DNA of 8,724 nucleotides from DASUPK01 sp036265435. GTDB lineage: Bacteria > Actinomycetota > Thermoleophilia > Solirubrobacterales > 70-9. Where the stretch lies: positions 1 through 8,724 of the forward strand of contig DATAPB010000308.1 of assembly GCA_036265435.1 (NCBI GenBank). The letters are read 5' to 3'. Shown in pieces: positions 1-5,374 of this stretch. A program made the position numbers and the translations under genes. Numbering within the stretch: the first letter of the stretch is position 1; each line of letters starts with the position of its first letter. The notes beneath the pieces were generated by a model, which made no database searches, had not been told where the DNA came from, and saw nothing but the letters and a program-made list of their open reading frames with translations.

Positions 1-138
1 CGGTCCCAGGGCACCCTCGAAATCATCGACCTCGACGCGGACCCGGAACACAGGGACTGCGCCACCGACGGCCTCAACCAATGGGGCGGCCTGCCGGTGA
101 CCCTGGTGACCGGATCCTCGGGGGGTTCTGGTCTCTGA
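1..138 (+). CDS. C-terminal end of a protein of unknown function (5' part outside the window)
   Basis: An open frame enters at base 1 and stops at TGA 136-138, giving 45 residues. Nearly all its codons end in G or C, as in the sure genes of this window. Of the other two + frames, one closes at a TGA inside this stretch and the other runs on as a long low-quality frame, so this one is the best coding candidate. The visible part includes LEIIDLDADPEH and GLPVTLVTG and ends in a Gly/Ser-rich tail, GSSGGSGL. I do not recognise a family. A Gly/Ser-rich tail often acts as a linker, and the next reading frame downstream lies in the same frame and encodes a membrane helix. The two may therefore be parts of one surface protein split by a stop (see findings). 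It could equally be an ordinary gene end. Nothing here resembles infC, which often sits upstream of rpmI in this gene order. Confidence 0.55.
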   Translation, partial: RSQGTLEIIDLDADPEHRDCATDGLNQWGGLPVTLVTGSSGGSGL

Positions 139-141
139 GTC

Positions 142-351
142 GTGCTCGTGCTACCTGCTCTGTCGGGACCGAAGACAACCAGCGATCACGTGATCGCATA
201 TCTCGGGCTGGGCGTGGCGGCGATCCTGGTACTTGCGCTCGTGATCTCGATCAGGCGTCATCGAGGACGAAAGCGGTGGTGGCGCGGCGCGAACCTACCG
301 CCCGATCCGCCCAACATCCGGCGCAATCCGGATCAAAGCGGGTCGTTCTAG
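142..351 (+). CDS. possible small single-pass membrane protein, unknown function
   Basis: A 69-residue frame from GTG 142 to TAG 349-351. Residues 17-37 (starting VIAYLGLGVAAILVL) form one clear hydrophobic helix. A basic stretch with R/H/K at 38-45 and two Trp at 46-47 follows, then a Pro/Asn-rich tail. The positive-inside rule suggests N-terminus out and C-terminus in the cytoplasm. G/C at third positions is about 70% by my count (49 of 69 codons), lower than in the flanking genes. No good ribosome binding site sits near the start: the G-run at 120-125 is 16 nt upstream. The start is 3 nt after the preceding stop and in the same frame, so this may be the anchor half of the upstream protein rather than a separate gene. 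I do not recognise a family. A chance reading frame cannot be excluded. Confidence 0.45.
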   Translation: MLVLPALSGPKTTSDHVIAYLGLGVAAILVLALVISIRRHRGRKRWWRGANLPPDPPNIRRNPDQSGSF

Positions 352-421
352 CAGCGGACCGATCTCATGGCTCGTGTGTTGTCTGCGTGTGCGTGGACGT
401 CTGCTTCAATAGTCGGCTCCG
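352..421 (+). other. short intergenic leader before rpmI
   Basis: Seventy bases between the TAG of the small membrane frame and the ATG of rpmI. It is less GC-rich than its surroundings and has a TG-rich patch near 375-395. Any promoter for rpmI-rplT, and any L20-responsive leader of the kind known upstream of rpmI in other bacteria, would have to lie here or further upstream. I see no convincing -35/-10 pair with normal spacing, no stable hairpin and no clear Shine-Dalgarno sequence before the rpmI start. Confidence 0.4.
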
Positions 422-625
422 ATGCCGAAGATGAAGACACATTCCGGCTCCAAGAAGCGGTTCCGCAAGACGGCGAAGGGGAAGCTGCGCGGTCGCCGCG
501 CGTACTCCAGTCACATCCTCGAGAAGAAGTCCCCTGCCAGGAAGCGGCGCTTCAAGCGGCCCTCGGAGATCTCGAAGCCCGACCAGAAGCGCGTGAACAC
601 GCTGCTCGCCGGGGGTGGTCGCTGA
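422..625 (+). CDS. rpmI: 50S ribosomal protein L35 (bL35)
   Basis: A small, very basic 67-residue protein, normal length for bL35, part of the large ribosomal subunit. The start MPKMKTHSGSKKRFRKTAKG is the family signature, and it is followed by the usual RRAYSSHILEKKSP-type segment. The ATG at 422 gives exactly the conserved N-terminus, which fixes the start although no good Shine-Dalgarno sequence precedes it. Its TGA (623-625) shares one base with the ATG of rplT, so the two are probably translationally coupled, as is usual for this pair. Many bacteria have infC directly upstream. Here the upstream DNA instead holds frames of unknown function. Confidence 0.97.
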   Translation: MPKMKTHSGSKKRFRKTAKGKLRGRRAYSSHILEKKSPARKRRFKRPSEISKPDQKRVNTLLAGGGR

Positions 626-984
626 TGCCGCGCGCCACCAACGCCGTCGCGCGAAAGAGGCGGAAGAAGAAGGTTCTCGACCGCGCCAAGGGCTACTACG
701 GCCGCAAGCACTCGAGCTACCGGCTCGCGAACGAGCAGGTGATGCGCTCCGATGCCTACGCATACCGCGACCGCCGCACCCGCAAGCGCGACTTCCGCCG
801 GCTTTGGATCACCCGGATCAACGCCGCCGCACGGCAGGAGGGCATGAGCTACTCCGACCTGATCCACGGCCTGCAAAAGGCCGAGGTCGAGGTGAACCGG
901 AAGATGCTCGCCGACATCGCCGTCAACGACCCAGATGGCTTCCGCCGATTTGTCGAGCTCGCCCGGGAGGCTGCCGCCACCTAG
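625..984 (+). CDS. rplT: 50S ribosomal protein L20 (bL20)
   Basis: A 119-residue basic protein, typical length for bL20, which binds 23S rRNA and is needed early in 50S assembly. The start MPRATNAVARKRRKKKVL and the motif AKGYYGRKHSSYRLANEQV (residues 21-39) are diagnostic. The globular part carries RRLWITRINAAARQEGMSYS (about 58-77) and the usual helical C-terminus. ATG 625 is chosen because it gives the canonical N-terminus and follows the G-rich stretch at 611-618. An upstream in-frame extension back to base 367 would overlap all of rpmI and lacks family similarity. In other bacteria L20 represses its own operon through the leader or an internal site. No such site can be identified here by eye. 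The gene is followed by a strong terminator. Confidence 0.97.
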   Translation: MPRATNAVARKRRKKKVLDRAKGYYGRKHSSYRLANEQVMRSDAYAYRDRRTRKRDFRRLWITRINAAARQEGMSYSDLIHGLQKAEVEVNRKMLADIAVNDPDGFRRFVELAREAAAT

Positions 985-996
985 CTCACGGCAGCC
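969..996 (+). other. inverted repeat spanning the rplT stop codon
   Basis: A perfect 8-bp inverted repeat, GGCTGCCG at 969-976 and CGGCAGCC at 989-996, with a 12-nt loop that contains the rplT stop codon (TAG 982-984). It has no T-tract of its own and stands 15 nt upstream of the terminator stem. It could protect the transcript 3' end, help termination, or be incidental in GC-rich DNA. Confidence 0.45.
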
Positions 997-1011
997 AGAT
1001 CCAAGAACCCC

Positions 1012-1047
1012 GGGCGGTCCGCAGAGCGGAGCCGCCCTTTTTCTTTT
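1012..1047 (+). terminator. intrinsic terminator after rplT
   Basis: The stem GGGCGG (1012-1017) plus TCCGC (1018-1022) pairs with GCGGA (1026-1030) plus CCGCCC (1032-1037). That makes 11 base pairs with a single bulged G at 1031 and a 3-nt loop AGA. TTTTTCTTTT follows at 1038-1047. This is a textbook Rho-independent terminator on the + strand. The T-tract ends one base before the ATG of the methyltransferase gene, so any transcript of that gene coming from upstream must read through it. Confidence 0.9.
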
Positions 1048-1048
1048 C

Positions 1049-1798
1049 ATGACGATCACCAGCCCCCACAACGAGAAGCTCAAGCTGATCCGCCGCCTCG
1101 GCCGGCGTCGGAGCCGCGATCGCGAGGGGCTCTTCATCGGCGAAGGAGAGGACCTTCTCGCCGCGGCGCGGGCAGCGGGGGCGGAGCCGGTCGAGCTGCT
1201 GACCGCCGCCGGTGAGGGGCTGGGCGGGACCGAGGTCGAGCCGGCCCTGCTCGCCCGGGTCTCCAAGCTCGGATCGGGCACCCGCGCGATCGGGGTGTGG
1301 CGGGAGGCATGGGCCGAGGGGGCCGAGGCGCCCTGCGTCTACCTGCACGGCATGTCAGACCCTGGCAACGTCGGCACGGTGATCCGCACGGCGCAGGCGC
1401 TCGTCGGGGGGTCGGTCGTCCTCGGTTCGGACTGCGCGGACCCGTACGGCCCGCACGCGGTCCGGGCGAGCATGGGCGCGGTGTTCGCGGAGCCGCTGAT
1501 CCGCGGAGGGATCCAGCTGACTCCCGAGCCGCGGGCGGCACTGGTCGCACACGGCGGCGAACCTCTCGATGCGCTCGATGGCGTGGCGACGGTCTGTCTC
1601 GGCGCCGAGCGGGAGGGGTTGCCTGGGGAGACGCTCGAGCGCTGCGGAGTCCGGGTGACGATCCCGCTGCGGGAGGGGGCCGAGTCGCTGAACGTCGCGG
1701 CGGCAGCGGCGATTGCGCTGCAGCGGATATCCAAGGGTGCCGCGCAGGCGAAGCCGAGCGGCAACCCGTTTAATGCTCGGGATTCCCATGGCGACTGA
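1049..1798 (+). CDS. SpoU/TrmH-family RNA 2'-O-methyltransferase
   Basis: A 249-residue cytoplasmic enzyme expected to transfer methyl from S-adenosylmethionine to a ribose 2'-OH of rRNA or tRNA. The N-terminus, with TSPHNEKLKLIRRL and FIGEGEDLL (residues 4-36), is the substrate-binding domain seen in the TrmH/RlmB group. The C-terminal SPOUT knot domain carries all three motifs: DPGNVGTVIRTA (104-115, with N107 and R113), LGAEREGLP (184-192) and IPLREGAESLNVAAAAAIAL (205-224), plus RASMGAVF (139-146). ATG 1049 is chosen because homology starts there. Upstream in-frame residues from 935 cover the terminator and the rplT end. No Shine-Dalgarno sequence is possible in the hairpin just before the start, so translation may be leaderless or weak. 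The substrate base cannot be read from the sequence. Its place between rplT and pheS is conserved in Actinomycetota. It overlaps pheS by 11 nt. Confidence 0.93.
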   Translation: MTITSPHNEKLKLIRRLGRRRSRDREGLFIGEGEDLLAAARAAGAEPVELLTAAGEGLGGTEVEPALLARVSKLGSGTRAIGVWREAWAEGAEAPCVYLHGMSDPGNVGTVIRTAQALVGGSVVLGSDCADPYGPHAVRASMGAVFAEPLIRGGIQLTPEPRAALVAHGGEPLDALDGVATVCLGAEREGLPGETLERCGVRVTIPLREGAESLNVAAAAAIALQRISKGAAQAKPSGNPFNARDSHGD

Positions 1799-2909
1799 CC
1801 GAATCGGGGAGATCAGGACAGAGGCCGCCGATGCAATCGGCTCAGCTTCGACCACCTCAGAGCTCGAGGAGCTCAGGGTTCGCTATCTCGGGCGGAAGTC
1901 CGAGCTCACGCAGATCCTGCGCGGCATCGCCGAACTGCCCGAGGAGGAGCGCGGCCCGGTCGGCAAGGCGGGCAACGAGGCCCGCGTGGAGCTGGAGGCC
2001 CTGCTGGAGAGCCGCGGCGCCGAGCTCGACGCGAGTGAGCTGGGGACTCGGCTCGCCGAGGACGCGATCGACGTCACGCTGCCGGGCTCGCCTCCCATTC
2101 CCGCGGGTGCCCTGAACCCGCTGATCCGCACGCAGCGCGAGATCGAGGACATCTTCGTCGGCCTCGGCTACCGGGTGATCGAGGGGCCCGAGGTCGAGCT
2201 CGACTACTACAACTTCACGGCGCTCAACCATCCGCCCGGACACCCGGCCCGGATGGCGCAGGACACCTTCTATGTCGACCCCTCGACCCTGCGCGAGGAC
2301 CTCCGGATCCCCTCGAACGGCGACTCGCTCCCGCCCGGGCCCGAGGACGTCGTTTTGAGGACGCACACCTCGCCGATGCAGGTCCGGGCGATGGAGGCTC
2401 AGCCGCCGCCGATCTTCATCGTGGTCCCCGGTCGCTGCTATCGCTCGGATCCCTTCGATGCCACCCACAGCCCGATCTTCCATCAGGTCGAGGGACTGGC
2501 CGTCGGGGCGGACGTCACCCTGGCTGATCTGAAGGGCACGCTGGACGAGCTGGCCAGGGCCATCTTCGGCCCCCAGCGCGAGACCCGTTTCCGCCCTGGG
2601 TTCTTCCCCTTCACCGAGCCGAGCGTCGAGGTCGATGTCTCCTGCTTCCGCTGCGACGGCACCGGGCGGCTGCCGGACGGGTCGCGCGACCCGCTCTGCA
2701 AGGGAGTCGGCTGGATCGAGATCCTCGGCGCGGGGATGGTGGACCCGAACGTCTACGGGTTCGTCGCGCAGAACGGATACGACCCCGAGGAGGTCCAGGG
2801 CTTCGCCTTCGGGATGGGGATCGAGCGCATCGCGCAGCTCAAGTACGGCGTGCCCGATCTGCGGAAGTTCTTCGAGAACGACGTACGTGTCCTGGAGCAG
2901 TTCCGATGA
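1788..2909 (+). CDS. pheS: phenylalanine--tRNA ligase alpha subunit
   Basis: The 373-residue catalytic subunit of the alpha2-beta2 class II synthetase that charges tRNA-Phe. The N-terminal coiled-coil tRNA arm (about 1-95) includes LEELRVRYLGRKSELT. The catalytic domain has GPEVELDYYNFTALNHPPGH (133-152), motif 2 around GRCYRSDPFDATHSPIFHQ (215-233), FFPFTEPSVEVDV (272-284) and motif 3 GFAFGMGIERIAQLKYGV (338-355). ATG 1788 is preferred over the in-frame ATG 1773 because GGGA (1779-1782) precedes it and the protein then begins like other PheS. It overlaps the methyltransferase gene by 11 nt. Two oddities stand out. There is an extra loop, about residues 165-187, between DTFYVD and VVLRTHTSP. 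There is also a cysteine cluster (C286, C289, C304) with three rather than the four cysteines I recall from Firmicute PheS. Confidence 0.97.
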   Translation: MATDRIGEIRTEAADAIGSASTTSELEELRVRYLGRKSELTQILRGIAELPEEERGPVGKAGNEARVELEALLESRGAELDASELGTRLAEDAIDVTLPGSPPIPAGALNPLIRTQREIEDIFVGLGYRVIEGPEVELDYYNFTALNHPPGHPARMAQDTFYVDPSTLREDLRIPSNGDSLPPGPEDVVLRTHTSPMQVRAMEAQPPPIFIVVPGRCYRSDPFDATHSPIFHQVEGLAVGADVTLADLKGTLDELARAIFGPQRETRFRPGFFPFTEPSVEVDVSCFRCDGTGRLPDGSRDPLCKGVGWIEILGAGMVDPNVYGFVAQNGYDPEEVQGFAFGMGIERIAQLKYGVPDLRKFFENDVRVLEQFR

Positions 2910-5374
2910 AGGCGCCGAGCTCCTGGTTGCGCTCGTACTGCGACCCCGGCCTCTCCGTCGAGGAGCTGGCGGATGAGATCGCCATGCACTCGATCGAGGT
3001 CGAGCGGATCAGCCACGTCGGCGCGCCCTCGCCGGAGGCCTTCGTCGTCGGAAAGGTGCTCGCCGTGGAGAAGCATCCCGACGCCGACAAGTTGAGCGTC
3101 TGCGAGGTAGACGCCGGCGACGGGACCCGAACGATCGTCTGTGGGGCCCCCAACGTCGCGGCGGGCCAGACCGTTCCGGTGGCCCTGCCCGGCGCGGTGA
3201 TGCCGGACGGCACGAAGCTGGGCAAGGCGAAGCTCCGGGGAGTCGAATCGAACGGGATGATCCTCTCGGAGGCCGAGCTCGAGATCGGCGACGACGCCGA
3301 CGGAATCGCGGTCTTCGATGACCAGCACGACGGGCTGACGCCGGGGACACCGCTCTCCGAGGTGATCCCCGTCTCCGACCCGGTGATCGAGCTCGAGCCC
3401 ACCTCGAACCGCGTCGACTGCTTCGGGATCTACGGCGTCGCCCGTGAGGTGCATGCCGTGACCGGCGCGGAGCTGGCGGAGGCGCCCTGGGAGCGGGACG
3501 CGGAGGCGGCGGGCGAGGGCGGGGTCAACCACTACGCCTCGGTCCGCGTCGAGGTGCCGGAGCTCTGCCCGCGCTTCACCGCCCGCGTGTTCACGGACGT
3601 CCGGATCGGGCCCTCGCCGCTCTGGCTCAAGGCGCGCCTGATCGGTGCGGGCATGCGGCCGATCAACAACGTCGTCGACATCACCAACTACGTGATGCTG
3701 ATGACGGCGCAGCCGCTTCACGCCTTCGACCTCGACAAGGTGCCGGACGGGGAGCTGATCGTGAGGACGGCGAGGCCCGGCGAGAAGCTGACGACTCTGG
3801 ATGGCGTCGAGCGGACCTTCGACGAGGAGATGGTGCTGGTCTGCGATCGCAACGGGCCATCGGGGGTCGCGGGGATCATGGGTGGCCAGGTCTCGGAGGT
3901 CTCCGAGACGACGACCCGGGTGCTCCTCGAGGTTGCGACGTGGAACGGGGTCAACATCCTGCGCACCTCGCGCAAGCTCGGCCTGCGCTCCGACGCATCC
4001 AACCGCTTCGAGAAGCAGCTCCACCCGGAGCTGGCGATCAGGGGGCAGCGGATCGCTTCGCGCCTGATGGTCGAGCTGTGCGGCGCGAAGCTCGTTCCCG
4101 GCACCATCGATGAAGCGGCCGAGATCCCCGCGCCGCACCACATCGGCCTCCGGCACGAGCGGGTCGAGCGGCTCCTCGGGATGCTGATCACCCTGGACCA
4201 GTGCGTCGAATACCTCGCCCGACTCGATTTCGAGGTGGAGCGCGAGGGCGAGAACCTGGCGGCGACCGTGCCGGTCCACCGCCACTACGACGTCACCCGA
4301 GAGGTCGACCTGATCGAGGAGGTCGGGAGGATCCACGGCTACGCCGTCAACCTGGAACCGACCCTGCCGAGCACGAGCGGCCAGACCGGTGGGCTCACAC
4401 GCGAACAGCGCCTGCGGCGACGCACGGAGGACGTGATGCGAGACCTCGGCTTCGATGCCGTGGTCAACCTCAGCCTGACGGACCCCGGCATGCCGGGCCG
4501 GCTGCGAATTCCCGATGAGGACGTCCGCGCGCGGCCGATCGGGATCTCGAATCCCCTCTCGGCGGAGCACTCGTTCGAGCGGACCGCGCTGCTCGGGTCA
4601 CTCCTGGACGACGCCCGCTACAACCTCGCCCACGGCGCCGAGGCAGTAGCACTGTTCGAGTCCGGCCGCGCCTACCTCCGCGAAGGTGAGTCGCCGCACG
4701 ACGGTGTCCTGGCCGGCAAGTTCGTCGGCGACAGGCCGGCGCCGGCCTTCGAGCCAGGGAGGATCGGTGCTCTGGCTGCCGGCGATCTGCGCCCGTCGGG
4801 TTGGCGAGATGAGCCCGTGGCGGCCGCCTTCTACTCGCTGAAGGGCGTCCTCGAGGCATTGGCGACGCAGCTCGGTGTGTCGATCGAGGTGGCTCCCGGC
4901 GATCAGCCCTTCCTCCACCCGGGGCGTTCGGCGCGGGTCCTGATCGGTGACGAGGAGATCGGCTGGCTCGGTGAGATCCATCCGCTGGTCTGCCGCGATT
5001 GGGACCTGGAGGGGGCCGCGGGGTTCGAGGTCGATCTGGCGCCGCTGGTGGACGCCTCGCCGATCGGTGAGGAGACCTACGAGGACGTGATCTCCTATCC
5101 CGCTGTCCATCAGGACGTCGCCGTCGTCGTGGACGAGACCGTGCCGGCGGCGGAGGTCCGGGCGGCGGTGCTCGAGGGCGGCGGGGATCTGCTGCGCTCC
5201 GCCGAGGTCTTCGACCTCTATCGCGGCGAGCAACTGGGCGAGGGGCGCAAGAGTCTCGCGCTGCGGCTGAGCTTCCGCGCCCCGGACCGAACCCTGACCG
5301 ACGAGGAGGTGGCGGACCGCAGGCGAGCGATCGAGGCCGCGGTCCAGAGGCTCGGAGGGTCGCTTCGTGAGTAA
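2906..5374 (+). CDS. pheT: phenylalanine--tRNA ligase beta subunit
   Basis: An 822-residue partner of PheS, full length for the bacterial beta chain. The N-terminal region and OB-fold tRNA-binding domain (about 1-155) include VGKVLAVEKHPDADKLSVCE (48-67) and VVCGAPN-like IVCGAPNV (77-84). The B3/B4 editing domain (about 215-395), which hydrolyses mischarged Tyr-tRNA, has MRPINNVVDITNYVM (250-264), QPLHAFD (269-275), GIMGG (323-327) and RSDASNRFEK (361-370). B5 follows (about 411-480, ending REVDLIEEVGRIHGY), then the catalytic-like core (about 485-715). The C-terminal anticodon-binding FDX-ACB domain (about 728-822) contains YPAVHQDVAVVVDE and FDLYRGEQLGEGRKSLAL. ATG 2906 overlaps the pheS stop in ATGA, and GGAG at 2894-2897 precedes it at good spacing. 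The gene ends 8 nt inside argC. It looks intact. Confidence 0.97.
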   Translation: MKAPSSWLRSYCDPGLSVEELADEIAMHSIEVERISHVGAPSPEAFVVGKVLAVEKHPDADKLSVCEVDAGDGTRTIVCGAPNVAAGQTVPVALPGAVMPDGTKLGKAKLRGVESNGMILSEAELEIGDDADGIAVFDDQHDGLTPGTPLSEVIPVSDPVIELEPTSNRVDCFGIYGVAREVHAVTGAELAEAPWERDAEAAGEGGVNHYASVRVEVPELCPRFTARVFTDVRIGPSPLWLKARLIGAGMRPINNVVDITNYVMLMTAQPLHAFDLDKVPDGELIVRTARPGEKLTTLDGVERTFDEEMVLVCDRNGPSGVAGIMGGQVSEVSETTTRVLLEVATWNGVNILRTSRKLGLRSDASNRFEKQLHPELAIRGQRIASRLMVELCGAKLVPGTIDEAAEIPAPHHIGLRHERVERLLGMLITLDQCVEYLARLDFEVEREGENLAATVPVHRHYDVTREVDLIEEVGRIHGYAVNLEPTLPSTSGQTGGLTREQRLRRRTEDVMRDLGFDAVVNLSLTDPGMPGRLRIPDEDVRARPIGISNPLSAEHSFERTALLGSLLDDARYNLAHGAEAVALFESGRAYLREGESPHDGVLAGKFVGDRPAPAFEPGRIGALAAGDLRPSGWRDEPVAAAFYSLKGVLEALATQLGVSIEVAPGDQPFLHPGRSARVLIGDEEIGWLGEIHPLVCRDWDLEGAAGFEVDLAPLVDASPIGEETYEDVISYPAVHQDVAVVVDETVPAAEVRAAVLEGGGDLLRSAEVFDLYRGEQLGEGRKSLALRLSFRAPDRTLTDEEVADRRRAIEAAVQRLGGSLRE
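5354..5358 (+). promoter_or_regulatory. ribosome binding site of argC
   Basis: GGAGG lies 8 nt before GTG 5367, inside the end of pheT. It decides the GTG start of argC and shows that the arginine genes have their own strong initiation signal while overlapping pheT. Confidence 0.75.

Noticed and set aside
379..411. TTGTCT ... TTCAAT as a promoter for rpmI
   Set aside because: The spacing of about 20 nt is too long and the matches are weak. It could be chance in a short, less GC-rich stretch.
81..434. 117-codon + strand frame overlapping both upstream candidates and the rpmI start
   Set aside because: Its composition is Arg/Ser/Cys-rich and runs to low-complexity Cys/Val at the end. The competing frame 1-138 has better codon bias, and 142-351 has a clear membrane helix.
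367..624. N-terminal extension of rplT back to ATG 367
   Set aside because: It would overlap the whole of rpmI in another frame and does not resemble L20. The canonical L20 start is at 625.
511..1281. 256-codon open frame on the - strand across rpmI, rplT and the terminator
   Set aside because: It is antisense to the ribosomal protein genes and passes through the terminator hairpin. There is no family similarity.
1713..1787. Longer PheS start at 1713 or 1773
   Set aside because: The added residues are Arg-rich, lie inside the methyltransferase gene and do not match PheS. ATG 1788 has a GGGA sequence upstream and a normal N-terminus.
1788..2909. T-box or Phe leader-peptide attenuator for pheST
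   Set aside because: The DNA directly before pheS is methyltransferase coding sequence, with no leader peptide, Phe codon run or T-box-like structure.
2753..4570. 605-codon open frame on the - strand opposite pheS/pheT
   Set aside because: It lies antisense to clear pheS/pheT coding sequence. Long antisense frames are expected in GC-rich genes with strong third-position bias, and the translation shows low-complexity Arg/Asp/His-rich sequence with no family motif.
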